Of a stretch of 64,000 bases of DNA, positions 25,643-34,563 are shown piece by piece; positions within the stretch are counted from its first letter, which is position 1; each line of letters starts with the position of its first letter. A program made the translations under genes and the position numbers. A model generated the notes under the pieces. The model was given only the letters and a program-made list of their open reading frames with translations, was not told where the DNA came from and made no database searches. The DNA is taken from assembly GCF_035974275.1 (NCBI RefSeq), contig NZ_CP142422.1, positions 2,232,001-2,296,000 of the forward strand, given 5' to 3'. Source of the stretch: Chryseobacterium sp. MYb264. GTDB taxonomy: Bacteria > Bacteroidota > Bacteroidia > Flavobacteriales > Weeksellaceae.

Positions 25643-27559
25643 ATGATTTTAAATTCAAAAATACCGGAAGGATCCCTGGAAAAAAAATGGGAAAACTATA
25701 AAAAAACAGCCAGACTGGTGAATCCCGCTAACCGGAAAAAACTGGATGTGATCGTCGTGGGAACAGGATTGGCAGGAAGTTCCGTTGCCGCTTCTTTAGG
25801 AGAAATGGGCTATAATGTAAAATCTTTCTGCTTTCAGGACAGTCCGAGAAGAGCACATTCCGTTGCCGCTCAGGGCGGTGTGAATGCGGCTAAAAATTAT
25901 AAAAATGACGGCGACAGTGTCTACAGGATGTTTGTCGATACACTTAAAGGCGGGGATTTCCGAGCCCGTGAAGCCAATGTTTACCGAATGGCAGAATGCT
26001 CCTTAAACCTGATCGATCAGGCGGTGGCGCAAGGTGTTCCGTTCGGAAGAGAATATGGCGGTTACCTGAACAACCGCTCTTTTGGAGGAGTTCAGGTGAG
26101 CAGAACATTTTATGCAAGAGGACAAACCGGACAGCAATTGCTTTTAGGAGCTTATCAGGCTTTGATGCGGCAGGTTGGCAAGAAAAGTGTTCAGCTTTTT
26201 TCAAGGCACGAAATGCTGGATTTGGTCATGATCGACGGAAAAGCGAGAGGAATTATTGTAAGAAATTTAGACACAGGAGCCATCGAAAGACATGCTGCTC
26301 ACGCCGTGATTCTTGCAACGGGTGGTTATGGAAAAATTTATTACCTCTCAACATTGGCGATGGGCTGCAACGGCTCGGCGATCTGGAGAGCCCATAAAAA
26401 AGGAGCGTTGATGGCTTCTCCAAGCTGGATTCAGGTGCATCCTACTTCATTACCACAGTCGGGAGATTATCAGTCGAAATTAACTTTAATGTCTGAATCT
26501 TTACGAAATGACGGCAGAATCTGGGTTCCGTTAAAAGAAAATGAAACCAGAAATCCCAATGATATTCCCGAAAATGAAAGAGATTACTATCTGGAAAGAC
26601 GGTATCCCGCTTTTGGAAACTTAGCGCCAAGGGATATTTCTTCAAGAGCGGCAAAAGAAAGAATTGATGCAGGCTTCGGAATCGGACCTTTGAAAAATGC
26701 CGTTTACCTTGATTTTTCTAAAGCTATTAAAGAACAGGGAAAGGAAAAAATTCAGGAGAAATACGGAAATTTATTTGATATGTATCTTAAAATCACCGGC
26801 TATAATGCCTATCAGGAACCGATGATGATCTCTCCTTCTGCCCATTTTTCGATGGGTGGACTTTGGGTAGATTATGAATTAATGACCACCATTCCGGGAT
26901 TATTTGCTCTTGGTGAAGCTAATTTTGCTGATCACGGTGCGAATCGTTTAGGAGCTAATTCCTTGCTTCAGGCTTCGGTTGACGGATATTTCATTGCGCC
27001 TTATACGATTGCGAATTATCTGTCTCAGGAAATTCATACCGGAAAAATATCAACAGATCATGTTGAATTTGAACAAGCGGAACATCAGGTAAAACAACAG
27101 ATTGAAAATTTCATTCATATAAAAGGAACGAAAACGGTGGATTATTTTCATAAAACTTTAGGCAAATTACTGTACGACTACTGCGGTTTAGCCCGAAATA
27201 AAGAAGGCTTGAAATATGCCATTGAGGAAATTCGAAAATTAAAACAAGAATTTTATAAAGATGTAAAAGTTTCAGGGCAAGGCGATCAAATGAATACCGA
27301 ATTGGAAAAGGCAGGTCGTGTTGCCGATTATTTTGAAATTGGTGAACTGATGTGTTACGATGCTTTAACCCGAAATGAATCCTGCGGAGCTCACTTCCGT
27401 GAAGAATATCAGACGCCTGATGGTGAAGCCTTAAGGAATGATGCTGAGTTTCAATTTATCTCTGCATGGGCTTGGAAAGGCGAAAATAATGAACCGGAAT
27501 TGATTAAAGAGCCTTTGATTTTTGAAGAAATACAGCCCACCGTAAGAAGTTATAAATAA
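25643..27559 (+). CDS. sdhA: Succinate dehydrogenase/fumarate reductase flavoprotein subunit
   Basis: 638 residues. The FAD-binding loop [17 protein letters not shown] is at about 40-56; the FAD-linked histidine is H72 in [15 protein letters not shown]. Catalytic site segments HPTSLP (about residue 270), the GGLWVDYE capping region and [12 protein letters not shown] are present. The C-terminal domain carries [20 protein letters not shown]. It oxidises succinate to fumarate (or the reverse) in the cytoplasm-facing part of complex II. The residue count is a little below the usual 660-670 for this type. Followed by sdhB after 115 bases. Confidence 0.95.
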   Translation: MILNSKIPEGSLEKKWENYKKTARLVNPANRKKLDVIVVGTGLAGSSVAASLGEMGYNVKSFCFQDSPRRAHSVAAQGGVNAAKNYKNDGDSVYRMFVDTLKGGDFRAREANVYRMAECSLNLIDQAVAQGVPFGREYGGYLNNRSFGGVQVSRTFYARGQTGQQLLLGAYQALMRQVGKKSVQLFSRHEMLDLVMIDGKARGIIVRNLDTGAIERHAAHAVILATGGYGKIYYLSTLAMGCNGSAIWRAHKKGALMASPSWIQVHPTSLPQSGDYQSKLTLMSESLRNDGRIWVPLKENETRNPNDIPENERDYYLERRYPAFGNLAPRDISSRAAKERIDAGFGIGPLKNAVYLDFSKAIKEQGKEKIQEKYGNLFDMYLKITGYNAYQEPMMISPSAHFSMGGLWVDYELMTTIPGLFALGEANFADHGANRLGANSLLQASVDGYFIAPYTIANYLSQEIHTGKISTDHVEFEQAEHQVKQQIENFIHIKGTKTVDYFHKTLGKLLYDYCGLARNKEGLKYAIEEIRKLKQEFYKDVKVSGQGDQMNTELEKAGRVADYFEIGELMCYDALTRNESCGAHFREEYQTPDGEALRNDAEFQFISAWAWKGENNEPELIKEPLIFEEIQPTVRSYK

Positions 27560-27674
27560 TATTGAAGTAAAAAGGAAAAAGTACGAAGAGATAAATAGCT
27601 GAATTGAAAACATTTATGAGAAGCCGTTGATATAAATTCAATCGTCATTAAAAATTACAAAAAACACAGAAATT

Positions 27675-28424
27675 ATGGATTTACACCTAAAAATATGGAG
27701 GCAGAAAGATCATCAAAGCGAGGGTAAACTGGTGAATTATGATTTGAAAAACCTCAATTCGCATATGTCTTTCCTTGAAATGCTGGATACTTTAAATGAA
27801 AAACTCATTATAGAAGGCGATGAGCCTGTGGAATTCGATCACGACTGTCGGGAAGGAATCTGCGGACAGTGCGGAATGATGATCAACGGGCTGGCTCACG
27901 GACCTCTGGAACATACCACCACCTGTCAGCTTCACCTGCGTTCTTTCAAAGATGGCGAAACGATTGTGATTGAACCTTTCCGGGCAGCCGCTTTTCCGAT
28001 AAAAAGAGATTTGAAAATTGACCGTTCTTCTTTTGACCGGATCATCTCGTCAGGAGGTTTTGTCTCCGTTAATACCGGTCAGGCTCCCGATGCAACGGCA
28101 ATCGCCATCACTCATGAAACCGCGGAAGAGGCTTTCGATTCTGCAGCCTGCATTGGTTGTGGCGCCTGTGTGGCAACCTGTAAAAACGGAAGTGCTGCTT
28201 TGTTTACCTCTGCCAAAATTACGCATATGGTTTTGCTTCCTCAAGGCAAAGAAGAACGAAGTAATCGTATTTTGAATATGGTTAAACAAATGGATTCTGA
28301 GCATTTTGGGCACTGTTCCAATACCGAAGCCTGTGAAATGGAATGTCCACAGGGAATTTCTGTACTGAATATTGCCAGAATGAATTACGAATACGGCAGA
28401 GCGCTGTTTTTTAGGAAGAAATAA
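27675..28424 (+). CDS. sdhB: Succinate dehydrogenase/fumarate reductase iron-sulfur subunit
   Basis: 249 residues. [2Fe-2S] ligands C58, C63, C66 and C84 are in HDCREGICGQCG and TTTCQLH. The [4Fe-4S]/[3Fe-4S] ligands lie in CIGCGACVATCKNG (C159, C162, C165, C169) and HCSNTEACEMECPQG (C214, C220, C224). It conducts electrons from SdhA to the heme subunit. Last gene of the group; a long palindrome that could end transcription follows at 28459. Confidence 0.95.
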   Translation: MDLHLKIWRQKDHQSEGKLVNYDLKNLNSHMSFLEMLDTLNEKLIIEGDEPVEFDHDCREGICGQCGMMINGLAHGPLEHTTTCQLHLRSFKDGETIVIEPFRAAAFPIKRDLKIDRSSFDRIISSGGFVSVNTGQAPDATAIAITHETAEEAFDSAACIGCGACVATCKNGSAALFTSAKITHMVLLPQGKEERSNRILNMVKQMDSEHFGHCSNTEACEMECPQGISVLNIARMNYEYGRALFFRKK

Positions 28425-28458
28425 TTGAGATAATTTGATTTTCAAACATCTTTTCATC

Positions 28459-28491
28459 AAACCTTATAGGTTTTAGAAACCTATAAGGTTT
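28459..28491. repeat. Perfect 15-bp palindrome with three-base loop, probable bidirectional terminator
   Basis: AAACCTTATAGGTTT / AAACCTATAAGGTTT around TAG, between the convergent sdhB and nucleoid-associated-protein genes. The arm itself contains inner symmetry (AAACC..GGTTT). I recall similar AAACCT palindromes as common intergenic elements in flavobacteria. Confidence 0.7.
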
Positions 28492-28521
28492 AGTTAAAGT
28501 TGATTTTAGTTCTAAATGTTT

Positions 28522-29568
28522 TTAAACTTCTTTATCGAAATACAGCATATAATATTTTCCGTTTTCATCTTCTCCGGTAGCCAATTTCTGACGGTCTCCG
28601 TGAATATAAATGTGGAAATTTTTATCTAATTTAATGATGCTTTTAAAATGTCTCTGTGTTTTCTTTACCGCAGATTCATTGATCGGGAATTCTTCTGCAA
28701 TATTAATCTGCATATCCTGCTCGTAATCTGTTTTAAAATTATTAAAACTTTCAATCACGTGCTCATCACCCAATACTTCACTGGCAAATTCATCCAGTTT
28801 AAATTCTTCTTTTTCTTTAAAGAAATTGATGGATTTATTTAAGAAATCTGCCTGATCTGCTTTAGAAACTTCAAATTCCTGAGGCAATTGTTTCGTGATA
28901 TAATCTTTATACACCATTAAAGCTTCTTGTGTATGAAAATATTCATCATCACGCTGCTTTACCTTTAAGAAATCCTCAAACCAATAGTACATATCTCCGT
29001 TTTTGTTGTTGTCAACCACAGAAAGTACATATCCGGTTTCTTTATCATTGTTATAAATTAAAGCTGCTTTATCAATTTTAGACAAACCGATTCCCTGATC
29101 TTTTTCAATATCAAAAGTTTCATCCTGAGGAGAAATTTTAAGGAAAGATTCTCTTTTTTCAGTTTTGAAAATTCCGATCTTGTCGACTCTTTCTGTGCCT
29201 TCTCTTTCGTCTTCAAAATAAACGATAAACAATTCGCCACCCTGAACTCTTGGATTTTCCGCTGCTTCAAAAAGGTGTTTTGCAATATTTTCAGATTCCC
29301 AAAGAAACTTGGCTTTGTCATCAAAAATCTCAGACACCGAGCTGTAAACAGGATTATTCACCAAATAGGTATCGCTGTAAAAATGGAAGGTTTCCTCCGA
29401 CTTGAATGAACCTAAAAAATAGTCTTCCAGCAATTCTGCCATTCCTTCTTCCAGTTGCAATTCTTCCTGAGAAAGCGTTAAAGATTCTCCGTTGATTTTA
29501 TTTCCGACTCTGTGTACTATGATTTTTGAAAACATCTCTTGAATATTTTGGATTGCAAAGATATTCAT
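28522..29568 (-). CDS. Nucleoid-associated protein (NdpA/YejK family)
   Basis: 348 residues, cytoplasmic, acidic. It follows the 37-kDa nucleoid-associated protein pattern, with an N-terminal KIIVHRVGNKINGESLTLSQ segment, a central IGLSKIDKAALIYNNDKETGYV region and a C-terminal RQKLATGEDENGKYYMLYFDKE. In E. coli YejK binds the nucleoid and topoisomerase IV; the role in Bacteroidota is untested. Translation could instead start at the internal MFSKIIVHR (residue 12). Monocistronic, convergent with sdhB. Confidence 0.82.
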   Translation of the reverse strand: MNIFAIQNIQEMFSKIIVHRVGNKINGESLTLSQEELQLEEGMAELLEDYFLGSFKSEETFHFYSDTYLVNNPVYSSVSEIFDDKAKFLWESENIAKHLFEAAENPRVQGGELFIVYFEDEREGTERVDKIGIFKTEKRESFLKISPQDETFDIEKDQGIGLSKIDKAALIYNNDKETGYVLSVVDNNKNGDMYYWFEDFLKVKQRDDEYFHTQEALMVYKDYITKQLPQEFEVSKADQADFLNKSINFFKEKEEFKLDEFASEVLGDEHVIESFNNFKTDYEQDMQINIAEEFPINESAVKKTQRHFKSIIKLDKNFHIYIHGDRQKLATGEDENGKYYMLYFDKEV

Positions 29569-29762
29569 TCTATCCTTTCGAACATAAAAATAAGATCCTT
29601 CTTTCTGTTTCTTTTCATTCTGATAAAAACCCTATCATTTTGACATGATTTTTTTAGCTAAAATTAAATTAAACTAAAATTAAAATATTGATTTATTGAT
29701 ATTTAATTAAAACAAATGGTAAAGGTATGCCATTGGTATCATGTCTTTCAAAACGACAGCAT

Positions 29763-30119
29763 ATGAATTATTTAAAAGCCATTCAGGAGATCTCGGAAGT
29801 GATCCCATTTATTGAAGAAGAACTGGAAGAAAATAAAACACCAAGCTCATACAGTGTGATCCACACTTTCAATGATCATATTAAAAAAATGATTCGGCAA
29901 AATGACCGAAATCTATTGTTCAAATGCCTGAAAAAGATGAACAATATTTACCGCGACGGCGACATTATGCTAAAATACGCCGTTGAATGTACGTTTATTT
30001 ATTCTCTGGACAATTCAACCGCATTTTGCAGCGAAGAATACCGAAAAATGATCTTTAGTCACATTTCTCAGGAACTTCAGAAAATACATTCGAGACAAAT
30101 CTACAGCCATGGCACATAA
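29763..30119 (+). CDS. Small helical protein of unknown family, paralogue 1
   Basis: 118 residues from ATG 29763 (MNYLKAIQEISEVIPFIEEE); a longer frame from 29727 is possible. All-helical by composition, no signal peptide. Residues around FKCLKKMNNIYRDGDIMLKY align with HHIKLMDMIYKGGDSYVKGM of the protein encoded at 30391: shared K-x-M-x-x-IY-x-x-GD-x-x-x-K-x-x-x-E-x-x-F pattern. The two are thus diverged paralogues. Function unknown; the layout with a tiny membrane peptide between them is unusual. Confidence 0.7.
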   Translation: MNYLKAIQEISEVIPFIEEELEENKTPSSYSVIHTFNDHIKKMIRQNDRNLLFKCLKKMNNIYRDGDIMLKYAVECTFIYSLDNSTAFCSEEYRKMIFSHISQELQKIHSRQIYSHGT

Positions 30120-30208
30120 TAAAAATCAGGTTTGTTACATTTTTAAGAACTTTCATTACAAAAGCACTCAATTCATCAAAATAAAAAACCATTAAAAATC
30201 AACCATTT

Positions 30209-30340
30209 ATGAAAACAAAGATCAGAAAAACATCCGACTGGAAAACCTTTAAAACTACGACTACCAGACACAATTTGGAGATATTAGCAACTCACATTGC
30301 CGTGATTGTAGGAGTATTTATTTTTGCGGCTTGCCTGTAA
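30209..30340 (+). CDS. Very small membrane protein (43 residues)
   Basis: Frame from ATG 30209 to TAA 30340. A basic N-terminal half (MKTKIRKTSDWKTFKTTTTR) precedes one membrane helix (about 25-42, including IAVIVGVFIFAACL). The positive-inside pattern and terminal position of the helix fit a single-pass tail-anchored peptide. It is between the two small paralogous genes on the same strand. Coding status rests on composition, the ATG, and position only. Confidence 0.55.
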   Translation: MKTKIRKTSDWKTFKTTTTRHNLEILATHIAVIVGVFIFAACL

Positions 30341-30390
30341 AGTTTGGTACAGTTTTCGCGGAAATAAATTAGTTCTGAAAAATATTAATT

Positions 30391-30786
30391 ATGATGAATG
30401 TAAAAATGCAGACTATTAATCAAAAAATAGCTATTGAATATTTAAAATTTTTCTATCCGCCCCTAAGAGGCGAAATATCACAGTTGTCTGTGCAGGATAA
30501 CTTTCCGGGCGTTATTCAGGCGACCGTAAATTATCTGAAAAAGCTTTTATTAGAAGCAAAAGTAAGCATTATTGCCCATCACATCAAGCTGATGGATATG
30601 ATTTACAAAGGTGGAGATTCTTATGTAAAAGGGATGATTGAAAACCTGTTTGTAAGGTCATTTGAAAGCTTTAAAAAGCATGCTAAAATTCAGCATTGGA
30701 AACTGCTTTATCAGTATATGCCGATCAGTTTCCAGATCATTTATAACGATCAGCAAAAACAGGATAGAATATTCTTCGGTAAATAA
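30391..30786 (+). CDS. Small helical protein of unknown family, paralogue 2
   Basis: 131 residues, predicted helical and basic, no signal peptide. It contains the same IYKGGDSYVKGMIENLFVRSF block as its neighbour's IYRDGDIMLKYAVECTFIYSL. Possible starts are ATG 30391, 30394 and 30406. A terminator follows at 30797. I know of unnamed flavobacterial families of this size, possibly annotated with a DUF number, but will not assign one without a search. Confidence 0.7.
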   Translation: MMNVKMQTINQKIAIEYLKFFYPPLRGEISQLSVQDNFPGVIQATVNYLKKLLLEAKVSIIAHHIKLMDMIYKGGDSYVKGMIENLFVRSFESFKKHAKIQHWKLLYQYMPISFQIIYNDQQKQDRIFFGK

Positions 30787-30796
30787 AATTTAATTT

Positions 30797-30833
30797 AAAA
30801 ATTCCCTAAACATTTCGTTCAGGGAATTTTTTT
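30797..30833 (+). terminator. Terminator
   Basis: Stem AAAATTCCCT / AGGGAATTTT with a 13-base loop and seven-base T-run. Confidence 0.8.
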
Positions 30834-30880
30834 ATGAAAAATCTCAGACTTAATTATTTCACTTCGAAGAGTAAAATAGT

Positions 30881-30888
30881 TATTTTTG
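30881..30888 (+). promoter_or_regulatory. TANNTTTG -7 element of the lipoprotein gene
   Basis: TATTTTTG, exact consensus, 24 bases before the ATG at 30912; no TTG at the expected distance. Confidence 0.5.
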
Positions 30889-30911
30889 CAGCCAAATAAA
30901 ACAAATTGATC

Positions 30912-31505
30912 ATGAAAACTATTTTGAAAATGAGCTTGGGAGCACTATTCCTGATCTCTTGTGGAGGAAATGATGATGATGTTACAGAAAATCTTCAGCC
31001 TCAGGAAAAAAAGGTTTATAATTTTGAATATAAAAATTATTCTGTAAAAAACGTTGATGTCTATCTAGGTCCTTTTGGGAATAACGGAAATCCTGACGAA
31101 TCTTATTTATCCGATTATTGGAGCCTTTACAAAGAACCGACGTGGAAAAAAATAAGTCTGGATCTTCAGAACAATTCTTTGCAATTAATTTCAGGAAATT
31201 CTGCAGATGTTACTTATAAAGTTACCATCAACAGTGATTCGGTTTTCATTGCCGAAAATCATGAATACATCGGAAATTTTAACAAAAATGAATCTTCATT
31301 TACCTTAAAAAGATCTTTTCAATATGTAAAGAAAATGCCACGAGACAATTCTTCTTCTCTGAATATTTCTCAGAAAGTTATTTTTGGAACAAGTACTTAT
31401 AAAGACTTTTTTGGAGGTACTTTATTTGCAAACCCTTCTGAAATGACAGAAAATCAAGATAAAGTACTTTGGAGCAATATTGATTATTATTACAACAGCT
31501 TATAA
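30912..31505 (+). CDS. Lipoprotein of unknown function
   Basis: 197 residues from ATG 30912; an earlier TTG at 30906 is less likely. The signal peptide ends LISC, giving lipidated Cys17, followed by GGNDDD, a pattern typical of Bacteroidota surface lipoproteins (an acidic +2 to +5 export signal). The mature part is beta-rich, with no motif I recognise. Single gene with its own promoter element and a terminator shared with the convergent thioredoxin gene. Confidence 0.7.
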   Translation: MKTILKMSLGALFLISCGGNDDDVTENLQPQEKKVYNFEYKNYSVKNVDVYLGPFGNNGNPDESYLSDYWSLYKEPTWKKISLDLQNNSLQLISGNSADVTYKVTINSDSVFIAENHEYIGNFNKNESSFTLKRSFQYVKKMPRDNSSSLNISQKVIFGTSTYKDFFGGTLFANPSEMTENQDKVLWSNIDYYYNSL

Positions 31506-31506
31506 C

Positions 31507-31539
31507 AAAAAATTCCTCGATATGCTCGAGGAATTTTTT
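31507..31539. terminator. Bidirectional terminator
   Basis: Perfect 14-bp stem AAAAAATTCCTCGA / TCGAGGAATTTTTT, five-base loop, between convergent genes. Confidence 0.9.
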
Positions 31540-32051
31540 TATTTTTTTACAAATACATTTTGAATGATTTGCTTTTGCTCGGTATTTAATTTGGCTCCTT
31601 TTTCCAGTTTAGTAAGAAAAGCCTGCACTTCTTCAGATGTTGCCGGCGAACCTAAATTATCTCCCTTCTGATCGAAAGAATCTGCAAGTACAGCTCCTTT
31701 AGGATTCAGAATCAGCCAAAATGGTAATCCTGCGTTCTGACCTTTATATTTGTTCATGATTTCCTGTCCACCAGGATTTTCCAAAACTTTCTTTTCACCT
31801 CTCTCCTGAACATCGATATAAGCCGTGACAAAATTTTTGTCGAAGATGGGCTTGGTTTCCGGAAGGTTCATATTATGTTCCATCAGTTTACACCATTTGC
31901 ACCAGGAAGCGTGAAAAACCAATAAAACATTTTTATTACCAGCTTTGGCTTCAGTAAGTGCTTTTTTCAATACAACATCTGCCTTTTCCTGCGCAAAGTT
32001 GAGTTGAAACAGGAACAATCCTAATATGATTAGTATTTTTGAGAATTTCAT
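31539..32051 (-). CDS. Exported thioredoxin-family protein
   Basis: 170 residues with a signal peptide ending LNFAQ (residue 21). The thioredoxin fold carries ASWCKWCK, the active-site Cys pair at 51 and 54 (CKWC), typical of the DUF255/thioredoxin_7 group. The cis-Pro region is QNAGLPFWLILNPKG. It probably acts in the periplasm as a disulfide reductase or isomerase. Monocistronic. Confidence 0.88.
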   Translation of the reverse strand: MKFSKILIILGLFLFQLNFAQEKADVVLKKALTEAKAGNKNVLLVFHASWCKWCKLMEHNMNLPETKPIFDKNFVTAYIDVQERGEKKVLENPGGQEIMNKYKGQNAGLPFWLILNPKGAVLADSFDQKGDNLGSPATSEEVQAFLTKLEKGAKLNTEQKQIIQNVFVKK

Positions 32052-32157
32052 TTTATAATGATTTTGAATTTTAAACTATACGAATGTAGGTAATTTTTGT
32101 TTTATTTTAATGAAAGTTAATTCCAATAAGTTGATTTTTAAGAAGTAAAAAATTGCT

Positions 32158-32165
32158 TACATTTG
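32158..32165 (+). promoter_or_regulatory. TANNTTTG -7 element of the toxin-antitoxin pair
   Basis: TACATTTG, exact consensus, 19 bases before the ATG at 32185; TTG at 32131-32133 is 24 bases upstream, one base over the usual range. Confidence 0.5.
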
Positions 32166-32184
32166 TTTATAAATAGAATGCAAA

Positions 32185-32382
32185 ATGAATATTTCTGCCG
32201 AAAAGAATGAGATCATAAAATGGATCTATTCATTGGAAAATCCAGAAATCATCGAGGAAATCAACAAAATCAGAAAAAGAAAATCTTTTGATTTTGAAAA
32301 AGAATGGGAAAGAGGAATTCCTGTGGAAGAGTTAAGAAAAAGAACTAAAGATTTTATTAAAACTCTTCCTTGGAAAGAATAA
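32185..32382 (+). CDS. Antitoxin-like small protein
   Basis: 65 residues, charged and helical (IEEINKIRKRKSFDFEKEWERG). The position directly before, and overlapping by 13 bases, a RelE/ParE-like frame is the arrangement of type II antitoxins in Bacteroidota. There is no recognisable DNA-binding domain, so it may be only a toxin-binding piece. The identity depends on the downstream gene. Confidence 0.65.
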   Translation: MNISAEKNEIIKWIYSLENPEIIEEINKIRKRKSFDFEKEWERGIPVEELRKRTKDFIKTLPWKE

Positions 32383-32692
32383 AAATACAATATTTACCGG
32401 AGGTTGAAGAATATTTAAATGAACTAACTTTAGCTCTTTTCCAAAAAGGATATTTTAGATTTATTGAATATTCTTTTGATTATATTGATCAGATTATCGA
32501 TTTCAAAAAAAAAATATTTCTATTTACCCTTCGGAGAAAACACCTTATAATTTACTGGAATTAGGTTCAAACTATATTATTTATAAGGCTAATTCTCATA
32601 CAACTTGGTATATTTTCTTTGAAAAATCTCAAAACCGTTATTTAATAACTTTTATTACCAATAATTACTCTGAGATTATTCAATTCCTATAA
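32370..32692 (+). pseudogene. RelE/ParE-type toxin gene, frameshifted at an A10 run
   Basis: Frame 1 starts at TTG 32370 (reads MERIKIQYLPEVEEYLNEL) and runs to a stop at 32564. After ten A residues at 32505-32514, the ParE-like continuation IYPSEKTPYNLLELGSNY and the ending TFITNNYSEIIQFL lie in the -1 frame to the stop at 32690-32692. Joined, they give about 107 residues, a normal RelE/ParE size. Eleven (or eight) A residues would restore the frame. It may be a decayed toxin, an assembly error in a homopolymer, or a slippage-controlled gene. Confidence 0.75.
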
Positions 32693-32694
32693 AA

Positions 32695-33075
32695 TCAATG
32701 CCCAAAACCAAAATATACACTAAGGCAGATAATACAAAGTACCAAAATTGTAATTCCTACGTATAATTTATCTTTTTCCAGAATAAAACTCACTAAAGAA
32801 AGCAACAATCTTACAAATGGCGTCAGAAACAAAATAATGATGGCTACATAAATAATGCTGCTTCCGTTCATTTGCTGAACACCTCTGAAAATATCACCAA
32901 TCACGGCAAAAATACTTTCTTCCTTTTCTTCAAAATGAGAATAATTTACCGTATCGTTTGCGTGATTGAAAAGGTAAACAAGGCCGCCTAAAATCCCGAT
33001 GAATAAAACGGTACGAACACCATATTTCAGGACGTTTCCTACGAGTTTTTTTATTGTATCGTCTGTAACTGTCAT
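32695..33075 (-). CDS. DUF1634 membrane protein
   Basis: 126 residues with three membrane segments (about 17-37, 72-92 and 100-123). The pattern VLKYGVRTVLFIGILGGL and the spacing of helices match DUF1634 proteins, which are often encoded next to TauE/SafE transporters. Here it follows the TauE-type gene by 3 bases on the same strand, so it is most likely an accessory subunit of that exporter. Confidence 0.85.
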   Translation of the reverse strand: MTVTDDTIKKLVGNVLKYGVRTVLFIGILGGLVYLFNHANDTVNYSHFEEKEESIFAVIGDIFRGVQQMNGSSIIYVAIIILFLTPFVRLLLSLVSFILEKDKLYVGITILVLCIICLSVYFGFGH

Positions 33076-33078
33076 TTC

Positions 33079-33915
33079 TTAAATTTTTCCTTTAATTCCA
33101 CTATAGATCATATTCGCCGCTAAAAAGAAGATGATAAAAGCGAAAATAGTTCTTAATTTTTTAGGGTCGGTTGCCATTAATATTTTAGATCCGATCATCG
33201 CACCTACTAAAACTCCGATCATTACCGGAAGACAAATATCAGGAACGATATAGCCTTTCTGAATATAGATTACACAACTTGCCAAAGCCGTAACCCCCAT
33301 CATAAAATTGCTTGTGGTGGTTGAAACTTTGAACGGAATTTTCATAATGGTGTCCATCGCAATTACTTTGAATGCTCCCGAACCGATTCCCAACATTCCA
33401 GATAGCATTCCTGCCAGCCCCATCATTCCGAAACCGCCTAATACATTTTTTGTTCCGTATTTCACTTTTGTCTCTTTATTAATAGGATAATCGGATGGTA
33501 ATTTCAGGGCAATGGCCATTTTACTTGAATTTTCCACAACCGCTTCGCCTTTTTTTCTTAAAGAATTTCCGGCGGAAAAAATTAAGGCACATCCAAAAAG
33601 AATCGCAATAAAAGAACTTGGTGCTGCACTTGAGATCAATGCTCCGGCTACTGCTCCCGCTGTGGTTGCAATTTCCAGAAACATACCCAGACGCATATTG
33701 GCAATTCCCTCTTTTACATAAGCTGCTGCAGAACCTGAGGAGGTAGCAATAACCGATACTAATGCTGCCCCAATTGCGTAATGAATATCTACTCCCAATA
33801 CAATTGATAAAAGCGGAATAACAACAATCCCCCCACCCAAACCGGACAGAGAACCGATAATTCCTGCGCAAACAGATCCTAATAAAACAAAAAGAGTAAA
33901 CAGCAAAACGCTCAT
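33079..33915 (-). CDS. TauE/SafE family sulfite/anion exporter
   Basis: 278 residues, about eight membrane segments in two repeats. Family glycine motifs GSLSGLGGGIVVIPLL (about 22-37) and GMLSGMLGIGSGAFKV (about 172-187) mark the two halves of a TauE/SafE permease. These export sulfite, sulfoacetate or other anions across the inner membrane. Substrate is not predictable. With the DUF1634 gene it forms a two-gene operon. Confidence 0.9.
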   Translation of the reverse strand: MSVLLFTLFVLLGSVCAGIIGSLSGLGGGIVVIPLLSIVLGVDIHYAIGAALVSVIATSSGSAAAYVKEGIANMRLGMFLEIATTAGAVAGALISSAAPSSFIAILFGCALIFSAGNSLRKKGEAVVENSSKMAIALKLPSDYPINKETKVKYGTKNVLGGFGMMGLAGMLSGMLGIGSGAFKVIAMDTIMKIPFKVSTTTSNFMMGVTALASCVIYIQKGYIVPDICLPVMIGVLVGAMIGSKILMATDPKKLRTIFAFIIFFLAANMIYSGIKGKI

Positions 33916-34142
33916 AGTATAGTATTTCCCAATAAATTCAGGAGCTTTTTATTAATGAAAAAGATCAATAGAATTCCGAAAATTGTATGCGATCATTGAA
34001 AATGACCCGCTGAATTTATTTATTAAGATTACAAAATTAGGCAAGCCTTTCAGTTTTGTGAAATTATATCATGAATTTTAACAAAATTTTAAAGTTTGTT
34101 AAATAACGTGAGTTTGGAATAATTGACTTTTTTAATGCAATA

Positions 34143-34292
34143 ATACCATTTTATCTTTGAAATTCCCTCTAATTATTCAACCCCTGCGGGCTTATAACCT
34201 TATTAAATACTTGTCCGTCGGGCTTCACCCGACGCTACTGATATTTAACTCCTTCAGGGTTTATTAAGGTAAATTCAAAAAGAAAACGGTAT
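34143..34292. repeat. Dispersed intergenic repeat (family R2), copy 1
   Basis: 150 bases with imperfect 21-bp terminal inverted repeats: ATACCATTTTATCTTTGAAA at the left; the right end, read in reverse complement, is ATACCGTTTTCTTTTTGAAT. Related copies lie at 39368-39505 and, reversed, at 49317-49432. The rest of the 33916-34563 gap holds the next repeat and otherwise nothing I can identify. Confidence 0.7.
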
Positions 34293-34298
34293 AAGATA

Positions 34299-34415
34299 GG
34301 GAAGCTAGGGTGGGAAGATGGAGGTGATTAAAATTTTTTCTTTGAATTTTTGTCATCATAATAAAATGAAGAACTGGATAAACTTCAAACATCCCTCTTC
34401 CAGCTCCCAGCCAAA
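34299..34415. repeat. Dispersed purine/pyrimidine-arm intergenic repeat, copy 3
   Basis: Left arm GGGAAGCTAGGGTGGGAAG (34300-34318) and right arm CCCTCTTCCAGCTCCCAGCC (34393-34412) flank AT-rich DNA; related to the elements at 10647 and 24832. It begins 6 bases after the R2 repeat. Confidence 0.5.
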
Positions 34416-34563
34416 TCCATATCCCGAATCCAAGTTAAATCGTAATCTTCAGGTCTGCATTATCTTTAATTGAAACTTAATTTAAATAAAAAACGCTACA
34501 AACTTTCGTTCATAACGTTTAAACTATATAAGTTACATGTGATTAAAGTATCAATACTGATTG

